Shown here in pieces: positions 54,043 through 62,247 of a DNA stretch of 64,000 nucleotides. The notes under the pieces are model-generated. The model made no database searches, was not told the origin of the DNA, and saw only the letters and a program-made list of their open reading frames with translations. Within the stretch, counting starts at the first letter, position 1. Every line of letters begins with the position of its first letter. A program made the position numbers and the translations under genes. The DNA is from CBDCGJ01 sp965238305 (GTDB taxonomy: Bacteria > Pseudomonadota > Alphaproteobacteria > GCA-2731375), in contig CBDEHK010000001.1 of the NCBI GenBank assembly GCA_965238305.1, positions 992,001 to 1,056,000 of the forward strand. Direction: 5' to 3'.

Positions 54043-55010
54043 CCGACGCCCGCAATCAAAAACTACAAGATATCGAGACCATTGTCGCCGGCCTGGCGAC
54101 GCAAAATTATATTGCGTCGCGGCAAATTTCGACAGCGATCTTGATCGCGCAGAACCTCAACAAACCGATCCTGGTCGAAGGTTCCGCCGGTGTTGGTAAG
54201 ACCGAACTGGCGCTTTCGACCGCGGCATATCTCAACCTGCCGCTGATCCGCATGCAATGTTACGAAGGTCTGGACGAAAGCAAAGCCCTTTATGAATGGA
54301 AATATGGCAAACAGCTGCTTTATACCCAGGTACTGAAAGAGCAGATTGGGGATGTTCTGCAGGGCGCCAAAGGGTTGCATGAATCTATGGGGAAGCTGAA
54401 CGAGTTTTCCGACGTGTTCTTTTCGGAACAGTTCCTCGAGCCTCGACCGCTGCTAACCGCATTGCAGCAGGAGGAAGGCGCGGTCCTGCTGATCGATGAA
54501 ATCGACAAATCGAACGAAGAATTCGAGGCTTTCTTACTGGAAATTCTTTCCGACTTCCAGGTCACGATCCCGGAAATCGGCACCATCGTGGCGAAAGAGC
54601 CGCCGATTGTCTTCCTGACTTCCAACAATACGCGGGACATGGGCGATGCACTGAAGCGGCGTTGTTTGCATCTATTTATTCCGTTGCCGGACGCCAAGTT
54701 AGAAGAACAGATCATTACCGCCCGGGTGCCGGATTTGGATGCCCGTCTGCGTAAAAAGCTGGTCTTCTTCGTACAGCAAATGCGCGAACTGGATCTGAAA
54801 AAACTACCTTCGATCAGCGAAACCATCGATTGGGCGCGGGTTATGGTGTTGTTGCATGCGGACGATCTGGAGCGTGGCCTGGTGCATGAAACCCTGAATG
54901 TGTTGTTGAAGTTCGAAGAAGATATTCGCGCCGTCGAGCAAAAGTCAGGTGAACTGGTCCGCAATGCACAAAAAGCAGCGGAGTTTGGCAGCCTTGCAGC
55001 AACCGCTTGA
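54039..55010 (+). CDS. MoxR-family AAA+ ATPase (CoxD-like)
   Basis: 323 residues. Walker A is EGSAGVGKTEL near residue 48, Walker B LLIDEIDKSNEEFEAFLLE near 150, sensor 1 FLTSNNTRD and the arginine LKRRCLHLF. MoxR ATPases act as chaperones for metal-centre insertion or protein assembly, usually with a vWA partner. Here the partner is the next gene, which overlaps by about 47 bases. CoxD, the carbon monoxide dehydrogenase maturation factor, is a close analogue, but no molybdenum hydroxylase gene is present. Confidence 0.9.
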   Translation: MTDARNQKLQDIETIVAGLATQNYIASRQISTAILIAQNLNKPILVEGSAGVGKTELALSTAAYLNLPLIRMQCYEGLDESKALYEWKYGKQLLYTQVLKEQIGDVLQGAKGLHESMGKLNEFSDVFFSEQFLEPRPLLTALQQEEGAVLLIDEIDKSNEEFEAFLLEILSDFQVTIPEIGTIVAKEPPIVFLTSNNTRDMGDALKRRCLHLFIPLPDAKLEEQIITARVPDLDARLRKKLVFFVQQMRELDLKKLPSISETIDWARVMVLLHADDLERGLVHETLNVLLKFEEDIRAVEQKSGELVRNAQKAAEFGSLAATA

Positions 55011-56379
55011 ACATTTTATCAAGGCCCTAAGGGCTGCCGACATCCGGGTATCTGTCGCCGAGGCAATGGAAGCTCACGAAGTTGTGGCAACAGTGGGCTA
55101 TACAGATCGCACCTTGCTGAAGGACGCCTTGTCGATCACGGTCGCTAAATCGGAAGAGGAAAAAGACCGCTTCGAAGATACTTTCGAGTTATATTTTGCC
55201 CGCAACGAATTTCGCGATCCGCCGTCCGATGGCGAAGATGGTGATGAAGCTGGTGATGCGGCGATGCCGGAATTCCCCGACGGGCAACAGGCAACGGGCA
55301 CCGAACTGGCGGACTTGTTGCTGGAAGGTGATCGTCAGGCGATGGCGACGGCGATGGAACAGGCGGCGGCGCAGGTCGGTGTTGGCAATATCCGCTTCTT
55401 CACGCAGCGTGGTTTTTTCGCCCGCCGGCTGCTCGATCAAATGGGTCTGCGGGAACTGGAACAATTGATTGCCAGTATTGGCATGGGCAAAGAATTTGCT
55501 GAGATGGACGGCGCGGGGCCGAGTTTACGCGGCGCGTTGGAGCAGGGTCGCGCCATGCTGCTGGATGAAGCACGTAGTTATGTCGACCGCCAGTACGAGC
55601 TTTATGCCCGTGCGGCTGGTGAACAATTGCGCGAGGAGTTTCTGGAGCAAACCAGCCTTGGTAACATCGACCGGCGCGATTTTGAGCGGATGAGCCGGAT
55701 TGTTCGCCGCATGGCAAAAAAATTGGCCGCCCGCTATATGCGCCGCCACCGTCAAGCCCGCCGTGGTCAACTGGATATCCGCCGGACCTTGCGGGTTAAT
55801 ATGGCCAATGACGGGGTGCCTTTTCAGACCGTCTGGAAGACCAAAAAAGTCGATCGGCCAAAGATCATTGCGATTTGTGATGTTAGCCGCTCCGTCGCCG
55901 CGGCAGCGCAGTTCCTTTTACTGTTTCTCTATAGTCTAAACGAAGTGATTTCCCAGTTGCGCAGTTTTGCCTTCTCCAGCCACCTGGTGGAGGTGAGCGA
56001 CAAGTTGGAAGACCACGACGTCGACGAGGCGATTCCACTTATTTTGAAAGAAGTTGGATTTCGACCGACTGACTATGGCCAGGCTTTCCGCGATCTGAAG
56101 GAAGATTTCCTCGATACCATCGACCGTCGGACGACAGTGATCATTCTGGGTGATGGCCGCTCGAACTATTCCGACCCTGAAACCGAGATCATGCGGCAGA
56201 TCAATGAGCGTAGTCAGCGGGTGATCTGGCTGAACCCGGAACCGGAATCGTTTTGGGGCACCGGCGACAGTGAGATGCCGAAATATCGGCCCTTCTGTCA
56301 TGTTGCAAAAACCGTCAATACCATCAAAGGTTTGGAACGCGTTATCGACGATTTGCTGCGTTCGACAACCCGCGCCTGA
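54964..56379 (+). CDS. vWA-domain protein, CoxE-like
   Basis: 471 residues from ATG 54964 (GTG 54949 possible). The N-terminal two-thirds is helical and charged, with LEHFIKALRAADIRVSVAEAMEA and IRRTLRVNMANDGVPF typical of CoxE. The C-terminal vWA domain has IIAICDVSRSVAAAAQFLL (the DxSxS MIDAS, here D-V-S-R-S) and VIILGDGRSNYSDP. It pairs with the MoxR ATPase upstream. Last gene of a five-gene run. Confidence 0.9.
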   Translation: MHKKQRSLAALQQPLEHFIKALRAADIRVSVAEAMEAHEVVATVGYTDRTLLKDALSITVAKSEEEKDRFEDTFELYFARNEFRDPPSDGEDGDEAGDAAMPEFPDGQQATGTELADLLLEGDRQAMATAMEQAAAQVGVGNIRFFTQRGFFARRLLDQMGLRELEQLIASIGMGKEFAEMDGAGPSLRGALEQGRAMLLDEARSYVDRQYELYARAAGEQLREEFLEQTSLGNIDRRDFERMSRIVRRMAKKLAARYMRRHRQARRGQLDIRRTLRVNMANDGVPFQTVWKTKKVDRPKIIAICDVSRSVAAAAQFLLLFLYSLNEVISQLRSFAFSSHLVEVSDKLEDHDVDEAIPLILKEVGFRPTDYGQAFRDLKEDFLDTIDRRTTVIILGDGRSNYSDPETEIMRQINERSQRVIWLNPEPESFWGTGDSEMPKYRPFCHVAKTVNTIKGLERVIDDLLRSTTRA

Positions 56380-56400
56380 TGCAAACGGGCAACGTCGTCC

Positions 56401-56429
56401 TTGGAACAACGTAGAATATGCGATATAAT
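56401..56429 (+). promoter_or_regulatory. Sigma-70-type promoter for rpsU
   Basis: TTGGAA (56401-56406), 17 bases, TATAAT (56424-56429). Near-consensus boxes with ideal spacing, 106 bases before the rpsU start. The leader is free of obvious stem-loops. Strong constitutive expression is expected for a ribosomal protein gene. Confidence 0.6.
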
Positions 56430-56534
56430 TGAAATAATTCGCCTAATTTGTGTTTTCACCCTTGCGGTTTGGGCTGAAATTCAGTTAAAAGGCGCACCTA
56501 CCGATTTAGAGTTTATCTTTTAAGGAGTGATCCT

Positions 56535-56744
56535 TTGGTACAAGTTTTTGTACGGGACAACAATGTTGACCAAGCGCTTCGGGCGCTGAAGAAGAAGCTG
56601 CAGCGCGAAGGCGTGTTCCGTGAAATGAAAGCGCGGAAATTTTACGAGAAGCCGTCTGAGAAACGGGCTCGGCAAAAAGCCGAAGCCGTCCGTCGGGCGC
56701 GCAAACTTGCGCGCAAGCGGGCCCAGAAAGAAGGCTTGATCTAA
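56535..56744 (+). CDS. rpsU: 30S ribosomal protein S21
   Basis: 69 residues, highly basic. Landmarks: VQVFVRDNNVDQALRALKKKLQREG at the start (abridged by position), then MKARKFYEKPSEKRARQKAEAVRRA. Start is TTG 56535, 7 bases after AAGGAG (56522-56527). Its own promoter and a terminator flank it, so it is a single-gene unit. Confidence 0.96.
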   Translation: MVQVFVRDNNVDQALRALKKKLQREGVFREMKARKFYEKPSEKRARQKAEAVRRARKLARKRAQKEGLI

Positions 56745-56818
56745 CAGGTCTCCTGCGTCACGGTTGCTTTTGCAATCGACGTATTTGCCTTCTCTAAGAA
56801 TTTCAGCTGAAGCAGTAT

Positions 56819-56848
56819 AAAAGGTGTGAATTTGGTCGCACCTTTTTT
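56819..56848. terminator. Bidirectional Rho-independent terminator
   Basis: Stem AAAAGGTGTG (56819-56828) with CGCACCTTTT (56837-56846), loop of 8 bases, T-run 56843-56848 on the plus strand and TTTT on the minus strand. It lies between convergent rpsU and mucR and can stop both. Confidence 0.85.
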
Positions 56849-56876
56849 GCTGTCTGCCGCTATACTATTTGCGCCG

Positions 56877-57275
56877 CTATTTGGCTTTGCGGCCCAACCC
56901 GAATTGCTTCGCCAGTTCGGAGCGATGTTGCGCATAGTTTGGCGCCACCATCGGATAATCCGGCTTTAAATTCCACTTGTCCCGATATTCTGCGACCGAC
57001 AGGCTATGCGAAGTTTTAAGATGGCGTTTCAGCATTTTGTGCTCTGTGCCGCATTCCAGACAAATTATGGCGTCGGCGCGCACGGATCGTTTTACCGAAA
57101 CAGCCGGCGCGGATTTGGCGTCATTTGAGCTTTCAGGGTTTTGCAATCCTTGAAAAGTTCGATGCACTGATTGGATCACATCCGGCAATTCCGAAGCGGG
57201 CAATGCATTATTCGCTGCATAAGCGCTGACAACTTCCGCTGTCAGCTCCAGCAATGTATCTTCAATTTCCCGCAT
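56877..57275 (-). CDS. MucR/Ros family zinc-finger transcriptional regulator
   Basis: 132 residues. The N-terminal half is helical (MREIEDTLLELTAEVVSAYAA), likely for oligomerisation. The Ros-type zinc finger CLECGTEHKMLKRHLKTSH has the C-X2-C...H-X4-H ligands, followed by LSVAEYRDKWNLKPDYPMV. MucR proteins are alphaproteobacterial repressors of exopolysaccharide, motility and cell-cycle genes that bind AT-rich DNA. The AT-rich region directly upstream could be its own operator. Confidence 0.95.
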   Translation of the reverse strand: MREIEDTLLELTAEVVSAYAANNALPASELPDVIQSVHRTFQGLQNPESSNDAKSAPAVSVKRSVRADAIICLECGTEHKMLKRHLKTSHSLSVAEYRDKWNLKPDYPMVAPNYAQHRSELAKQFGLGRKAK

Positions 57276-57936
57276 TATTGTTTAAGCTCCTCAATTATGC
57301 GAATTCAGTAAAAAAATAGGTCAATTAAACTCGAATATTGAATATCTTGAACATAATACCTAGTAATCACATAGTTTTTAATACACACAATAAGTCAATT
57401 TAGCAAGTTCGCTAAAGCAAAACGGTATTTCGTAATGTCTACATTGTTAATAAAAGGTTCCTTTTGAAACTGAATTAGTATAGCTGAAATGAAATTGGCA
57501 ACGAGTGGCAGTATTATGATCATTGTTTCTTCGACGACATAACCAATTCGCGCTTAAAGGCCTGGAATTGTTACAATTATCTGCCGCTTCCACCCTTCTT
57601 GTTTTGTCGATTTGGCGGTTTAAGGCGAGTACATAATACCTTAAATTTTTTTGATCTAGTTTAAACTCGGCTTTGTCTCTGTGACGATTGGTCGCATCAA
57701 ATCTAAATCCTGCGACGTCGCCGATACCAACAAAAAGCATTGGGCAATTGGGGTGAGAAAAGACGTCTATTCTGGACGGCATAGCTAGACGTTGAAGAAA
57801 ATACTAACGCCCATCGAATTCAGTTCCTGTCACAAACAGGCTGGCTTGAACTAAGCAGGCTACCGATGTGTCAAAATAAGCGATCAGTTGACTGAAGAGC
57901 CAAGGCATTGCGAAATGAGTTCGGGTAAAAATATGT
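57276..57936. other. 661-base AT-rich gap upstream of mucR
   Basis: The left 200 bases (57276-57480) are much more AT-rich than the rest of the window and should contain the mucR promoter, possibly with self-binding by MucR. The right part holds no recognisable gene. A 111-codon minus-strand frame (57447-57782) exists but has skewed composition and no resemblance I know, so I do not call it. A short inverted repeat CCTGT-CACAA-ACAGG lies near 57827-57841. Confidence 0.4.
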
Positions 57937-58023
57937 TGGTGCCCCCGGGGAGAATCGAACTCCCACTCCCTTACAGGAACGGGATTTTGAATCCCGCGCG
58001 TCTACCAATTCCGCCACAGGGGC
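57937..58023 (-). tRNA. tRNA-Leu (anticodon CAA)
   Basis: 87 bases including an encoded 3' CCA. Acceptor GCCCCTG pairs with CGGGGGC. The D-arm has GGCGGAATTGGTAGACGC, the anticodon stem-loop is GGGATTCAAAATCCC with anticodon CAA, a long variable arm follows (class II, as for Leu), and the T-arm is GGGAGTTCGATTCTCCC. Reads UUG codons. Confidence 0.97.
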
Positions 58024-58038
58024 AATGAAGCGAATGGC

Positions 58039-58066
58039 ATCATAGTTTTCTAACAGCCCGCGTCAA
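58039..58066 (-). promoter_or_regulatory. Promoter of tRNA-Leu
   Basis: On the minus strand TTGACG (58061-58066), 16 bases, TATGAT (58039-58044), just 15 bases before the tRNA 5' end. Good boxes and placement for a stable-RNA gene; a GC-rich stretch follows the -35. Confidence 0.6.
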
Positions 58067-58163
58067 TGAATGATTCTCACTTTGTCGACTTTTTTCACAA
58101 ATGTCTGGGCCAACAAAAATGGCGGCTCAAAGGTCACCATTTCCATTCCAGCGGGCGCCGGAA

Positions 58164-58274
58164 TTAACTTTCGATTGCCATCTCCCAACCATAGACAAAA
58201 GCGACCGCCGCAGATAGGCCTAGCAATGTCGAATAGCGTAGAAATTCGCGGCGAAAATTATTCGTTATGGTGGG
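58164..58274 (-). pseudogene. Tat signal peptide relic
   Basis: A 37-codon open stretch between two stops, without ATG, GTG or TTG before the core. It encodes NNFRREFLRYSTLLGLSAA and then VAFVYG, a textbook twin-arginine signal (RR at 58248-58253, hydrophobic core after). Such starts are typical of exported solute-binding proteins and oxidoreductases. Nothing recognisable follows the stop at 58164. It overlaps the end of the alpha/beta hydrolase gene, so it is probably the remnant of a lost downstream gene; chance is possible. Confidence 0.4.
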
Positions 58275-59151
58275 TTATGTGGTTGAGTACGATATCCGCT
58301 AAAGTTTTCCCTAGCGCTGGCGGAATGTCGTGACCCATGCCAGGGATGGCGACGAATTTAGCGCCTGGAATATTGGCGGCGGTGTCTTCACCACTGGTGA
58401 TGGGTATCAAAACGTCGTCGCAGCCGTGCACCACCAATGCCGGTCGGGTAATCTTATTCAATCGCGAGCGGCGGTCACCTAATGCGCGTGCTGCCGCCAT
58501 TTGCCGATGGACGCCGTCCGGATGATAACAGCGGTCGTAGGCGCGGGTCGCCAAATCGCGGGCGAATTCCTCGCTAACCGGATAACCCGGACTGCCAGTG
58601 ATTAGCATGCTGCGGACCTCGTCTTCAATCTTGCTTTCCCGATCATTGGGATCGCCTGGCGGGCTAACAAGCGTTGCCACAATTTCCGGGGCCGGTTGGG
58701 GCAGGTCCGGATTGCCGGAGGATGACATAATCGAGGTCATCGAGAAGATCCTGTCGGGATGGTTGCCGGTGATCGTTTGAGCGATCATGCCGCCTAAGGA
58801 GATCCCGACGATATGGGCCCTGGACAGACCTAAGCCATCCATCAAACCGATCATATCCAGCGCCATGTCGTCCAAAGTGTAGGGCGCTTTAAAGGTTTCG
58901 CCTTTTTGCGATTTTTCAAAAACCTCTTTCATATCGACTTGACCGAGATGATCCATCTTGCTGCTCAAGCCGACATCGCGGTTATCAAATAGGATCACCC
59001 GATGACCGGTCTCTACCATCGGGCGGTAAAACTCTTCCGGCCAATAGATCAATTGCGTGCCGAGGCCACGCACCAGAATAATCGCGCCGCCATCTTTCGG
59101 CCCAAATTCTTCATATTCAATGGCGATATTGTTGGCGGAGATTGTGGTCAT
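58258..59151 (-). CDS. Alpha/beta hydrolase
   Basis: 297 residues. The nucleophile elbow is GISLGG (near residue 117), with the catalytic Asp probably in VHGCDDVLIPI and His in IPGMGHDIPPAL. The start is ANNIAIEYEEFGPKDGG, with the oxyanion region VRGLGTQLIYWPEEFY. Resembles haloperoxidase/3-oxoadipate enol-lactonase-type hydrolases. Substrate unknown. Divergent from the YqaA gene. Confidence 0.9.
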   Translation of the reverse strand: MTTISANNIAIEYEEFGPKDGGAIILVRGLGTQLIYWPEEFYRPMVETGHRVILFDNRDVGLSSKMDHLGQVDMKEVFEKSQKGETFKAPYTLDDMALDMIGLMDGLGLSRAHIVGISLGGMIAQTITGNHPDRIFSMTSIMSSSGNPDLPQPAPEIVATLVSPPGDPNDRESKIEDEVRSMLITGSPGYPVSEEFARDLATRAYDRCYHPDGVHRQMAAARALGDRRSRLNKITRPALVVHGCDDVLIPITSGEDTAANIPGAKFVAIPGMGHDIPPALGKTLADIVLNHITHHNE

Positions 59152-59249
59152 TTTGTCTCTGTTTCCAAATGCTTTGATTTGATGGATTGAGAGCTTATCC
59201 AGGAATTGCTATATGCACGATTATCTATTTCCAAAACAAGGCGATTTGT

Positions 59250-59834
59250 ATGCTGCGCCGGCTATATGATTGGACGATGGGCCTGGCAGGCCGCAAACAT
59301 GCCGATTGGGGTTTGGCGGGAGTTTCCTTTCTCGAAAGCTCATTTTTCCCGGTGCCGCCGGATATCTTGCTTATTCCGATGGTTTTGGCGCAGCGTCGGC
59401 GGGCTTGGATTTTGGCGACGATTTGCACGATTTCTTCCGTTCTAGGCGGTTTGGCCGGTTACGCCATCGGCTTTTTTCTGTTCGAATCCATCGGCAGTGC
59501 GGTCATCGATTTTTATGGTTATAGCGAAAAATTTGAGGATTTTAGCGGCCTCTACAATGAATATGGCGCCTGGATCGTCTTCACTGCTGGTGTGACGCCA
59601 TTCCCTTACAAGATCATCACGATTGCCAGCGGTGTGACGGCCTTGAATTTTCCGATCTTTATCGCCGCCTCGATCGTCGCGCGGGGCCTGCGATTTTTCA
59701 TCGTGGCCGGCGCGCTATGGTATTTCGGCGAACCGATCCGCCGCTTTATCGAAAAATATTTAGGGCCGCTTTTTGTGCTGTTTGTGGTGCTGTTGTTTGG
59801 CGGCTTTGTCGTCCTTAAGGCGTTTGGGAGTTGA
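59250..59834 (+). CDS. YqaA family (DedA/SNARE-associated) membrane protein
   Basis: 194 residues from ATG 59250, the natural start MLRRLYDWTMGLAG. The open frame extends 21 codons further upstream without resemblance. Four or five hydrophobic segments with the family signature FLESSFFPVPPDILLIPMVLA and the helical VTPFPYKIITIASGV. DedA-like proteins are linked to lipid flipping and membrane homeostasis. It is followed directly by dsbB, with stop and start close enough for coupling. Confidence 0.92.
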   Translation: MLRRLYDWTMGLAGRKHADWGLAGVSFLESSFFPVPPDILLIPMVLAQRRRAWILATICTISSVLGGLAGYAIGFFLFESIGSAVIDFYGYSEKFEDFSGLYNEYGAWIVFTAGVTPFPYKIITIASGVTALNFPIFIAASIVARGLRFFIVAGALWYFGEPIRRFIEKYLGPLFVLFVVLLFGGFVVLKAFGS

Positions 59835-59836
59835 AT

Positions 59837-60337
59837 TTGAGTTTGATGTCTCGGTTATTTGAAAAACAATATGCCCCTCTCGTCGTCTTGATCATCAGTG
59901 CCGGCGCATTGGCGACGGCGTTCGTCGCCCAATACCTATTTGATTTGCCTCCCTGTAAGCTTTGCATCTATCAGCGCTGGCCGTTTGCGCTTGCGATCGG
60001 GTTTGGATTTCTTGGCCATAGCTGGCGAAATAAGTCGCTATTCTTGACCATAATCACCGCGCTATTGGCGATAACCCTGGCCGTTAATAGCGGTATTGCC
60101 ATCTTCCATGTCGGCGTTGAACAAGGTTGGTGGCTGGGTCTCAGCGGCTGTACCGCAGAAGTCGGCAGTGCTAAAACTATTGAGCAATTGCGGGCGCAGA
60201 TATTAAATGCGCCGATTGTTCGCTGCGACGAAATAGCCTGGTCCCTGTTCGGTATTTCGATGGCAGGGTATAATGCCTTGCTCTGCGCCGCGCTGGCGAC
60301 TTTCAGTGGATCGCAGTTGTTTCGGAAGGAAAGCTAG
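59837..60337 (+). CDS. dsbB: Disulfide bond formation protein B (DsbB)
   Basis: About 166 residues, four membrane helices. The quinone-linked pair is CKLC (near residue 40-43) in PPCKLCIYQRW. The second, DsbA-reacting pair is one Cys in SGCTAEV and one in VRCDEIAW. It reoxidises DsbA in the inner membrane and passes electrons to ubiquinone. Start choice: TTG 59837, 6 bases after GGGAG; TTG 59831 and ATG 59846 are alternatives. coq7, for ubiquinone synthesis, starts right after its stop. Confidence 0.93.
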   Translation: MSLMSRLFEKQYAPLVVLIISAGALATAFVAQYLFDLPPCKLCIYQRWPFALAIGFGFLGHSWRNKSLFLTIITALLAITLAVNSGIAIFHVGVEQGWWLGLSGCTAEVGSAKTIEQLRAQILNAPIVRCDEIAWSLFGISMAGYNALLCAALATFSGSQLFRKES

Positions 60338-60886
60338 ATGCATAACAAAGGTCGACCCAGTTTACCGGGTGATGGCGATCGAGCAACCCGCCGGGCCCGC
60401 ATGATCCGGGTCAATCAAGCCGGTGAATTTGGCGCCAAGCAGATTTATGCCGGGCAGCAGGCGGTTTTGGGACATACCGATCGTGGCCCGACCATCGCCC
60501 ATATGAAAGATCAGGAACAGGTGCATCTCGACACCTTCAATGAGATGATGATCGCAGAAGGGGTGCGCCCAACGGCGCTGACGCCGCTTTGGCGGGTGGC
60601 CGGATTTGCCCTTGGCGCCGGGACGGCTTTACTCGGCAAGGACGCTGCCATGGCCTGCACCGTGGCTGTCGAAGACGTGATTGACGAACATTACCGAAAA
60701 CAATCGGATCAACTGGGCGATGATCCGGAATTGCAGGGAATTGTCGACAAGTTCCGCGAAGAAGAACTGGAACATCGGCAAATTGCATTGGACGAGGGCG
60801 CCAAAAATACGCCCGGCTACCGGGTCCTGACCGGCGGCATCCGTGCCGCGACAAAGCTGGCCATCCGATTGTCGACGCGGATTTAA
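60338..60886 (+). CDS. coq7: 5-demethoxyubiquinol hydroxylase Coq7
   Basis: 182-residue di-iron carboxylate enzyme of ubiquinone synthesis. The ligands are visible: Glu in VNQAGEFGAKQIYAGQ, Glu-X2-His in DQEQVHLDTFNE, Glu in VAVEDVIDEHY, and Glu-X2-His in EEELEHRQIAL. The ATG at 60338 follows the dsbB stop without a gap. The pairing with DsbB, a ubiquinone user, is sensible. Convergent with the HNH gene. Confidence 0.95.
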   Translation: MHNKGRPSLPGDGDRATRRARMIRVNQAGEFGAKQIYAGQQAVLGHTDRGPTIAHMKDQEQVHLDTFNEMMIAEGVRPTALTPLWRVAGFALGAGTALLGKDAAMACTVAVEDVIDEHYRKQSDQLGDDPELQGIVDKFREEELEHRQIALDEGAKNTPGYRVLTGGIRAATKLAIRLSTRI

Positions 60887-60892
60887 ATCGGT

Positions 60893-61444
60893 TTACGGTT
60901 CCAGTTCCGCATCCCAATATAGATAATCGCCCCAGCTTTCATGTAGGAAATTGGGTGGGAAGCGGCGCCCGTTTTCATGCAACTGGTAGACGGTGGGTCG
61001 CATCGCTTTACGGAATGGTTTCATGCCGCAGCGGTTCGGCATCCGGCCGCCTTTGCGCAAATTACAGGACGCACAAGCGGTAATGACATTTTCCCAAGTT
61101 GTGCGTCCGCCGCGACTGCGTGGGACCACGTGATCAAAGGTCAAATCAAGCGTAGAGCCGCAATATTGGCAGGAAAATACGTCCCGTAAGAACACGTTAA
61201 AACGCGTGAAAGCCGGGTATTTTGCTGGCTTGATATATTTTTTTAAGGAAATAACGGAAGGCAGTTTCATCTGGAAACCGGGGGAATGAATGTAGCGGTC
61301 GTATTCTTCAACCACATTCACCCGTTCGAGAAAGACCGACTTGACCACGTCCTGCCATGACCATAGGGACAACGGATAATAGCTCAAAGGCCGGAAATCC
61401 GCGTTTAATACCAAGGCCGGTTTCAGTTCAATGGTCGCTTGCAT
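60893..61444 (-). CDS. HNH endonuclease family protein
   Basis: 183 residues from ATG 61444; the open frame continues 12 codons upstream. The HNH/zinc core has CQYCG, then LDLTFDHVVPRSRGG, then ENVITACASCNLRKGGR: two Cys pairs with His-Asn-His-type residues. The N-terminal part (LKPALVLNADFRPLSYYPLSLW) is as in chromosomal HNH proteins widely present in Alphaproteobacteria. These are not restriction or mobile genes as a rule; the role is unclear, perhaps DNA repair. Confidence 0.92.
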   Translation of the reverse strand: MQATIELKPALVLNADFRPLSYYPLSLWSWQDVVKSVFLERVNVVEEYDRYIHSPGFQMKLPSVISLKKYIKPAKYPAFTRFNVFLRDVFSCQYCGSTLDLTFDHVVPRSRGGRTTWENVITACASCNLRKGGRMPNRCGMKPFRKAMRPTVYQLHENGRRFPPNFLHESWGDYLYWDAELEP

Positions 61445-61576
61445 CACTCCAACACACCGCCAGTTTAGCCCCAACGGCACTCACGTTAACCCTGTCGAAT
61501 CGCATTTTTACAGGTGTGAACGGAATTATCCAGAAAAAACTATATGAAGTATTTTCGAAAGCTTCTGCCACCGTAT

Positions 61577-62239
61577 TTAGGTTTCGTTGTTATTGAAGAT
61601 TCGGTCTAGGAATTTACAGGCCAAAGCCAGGCCTTCCGGTGCGATGCCATGGCCTAATCCTTGACAGATATGCCACTCGACTTTGATGTCGGCGGCACCC
61701 AAGCCTTGTACGGCGTCGAACATTGATTGGATCGGCAACATTTGATCTGCGTCGCCGTGGATCATCAGCACCGGCGGGCGTGTGCGGATTTCCCCTGGCA
61801 GGGTTTCCGGTCCGACCAAGCCGCCGGAAAATCCGATAATACCGGCCACTTGTTGGCGTCGGCGCAGGCCGACATGCAGGCCCATCATGGTGCCTTGGGA
61901 AAAACCGATCAGCGCCAGATTGCCTTCATGCAGGCCGGCGCGTTCCAATTCCTGGGAAATGAAATCCTCCAGCACCGGGGCCGCTTTGTTGGCGCCGGCC
62001 AGGCGTTCTTCGGCCGAAAAACTGCCGATGCCCCACCATTGATAGCCGAAAGCTGACTGCGTGCAGGGTTCCGGTGCGTTCGGCGCGACGAATGCGGCGC
62101 CCGGCAATACTTTTGCCAAATGTGATGCCAGACCGATCAAATCTTCACCATTGGCGCCATAACCATGCAGCAAGATCACCAGCTGTTTTGCCGGGCCGCC
62201 GCTCGTCGGCGGTACTCTCGGTCCATCGATTTCAGTCAT
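61577..62239 (-). CDS. Phospholipase/carboxylesterase family serine hydrolase
   Basis: 220 residues from ATG 62239, which has AGGAG upstream; the frame is open 34 codons further but inside the AlkA gene. Active-site features: LVILLHGYGANGEDL (oxyanion), nucleophile elbow GFSQGTMMG, Asp in IHGDADQMLPI, His in CQGLGHGI. The acyl-protein thioesterase/YpfH-like family acts on short carboxyl esters. Follows AlkA after about 8 bases on the same strand. Confidence 0.92.
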   Translation of the reverse strand: MTEIDGPRVPPTSGGPAKQLVILLHGYGANGEDLIGLASHLAKVLPGAAFVAPNAPEPCTQSAFGYQWWGIGSFSAEERLAGANKAAPVLEDFISQELERAGLHEGNLALIGFSQGTMMGLHVGLRRRQQVAGIIGFSGGLVGPETLPGEIRTRPPVLMIHGDADQMLPIQSMFDAVQGLGAADIKVEWHICQGLGHGIAPEGLALACKFLDRIFNNNET

Positions 62240-62247
62240 ATATTCTC

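Noticed and set aside
57447..57782. 111-codon minus-strand frame in the gap between mucR and tRNA-Leu
   Set aside because: Composition is unlike real genes here, no motif, no ribosome site that stands out. A real small gene cannot be fully excluded.
58070..58333. 87-codon plus-strand frame
   Set aside because: It overlaps the end of the alpha/beta hydrolase gene on the other strand, and the peptide looks random.
60893..61444. HNH protein as part of a mobile element or restriction system
   Set aside because: It sits among housekeeping genes, with no methylase, integrase or repeats; the chromosomal HNH family is common in Alphaproteobacteria.
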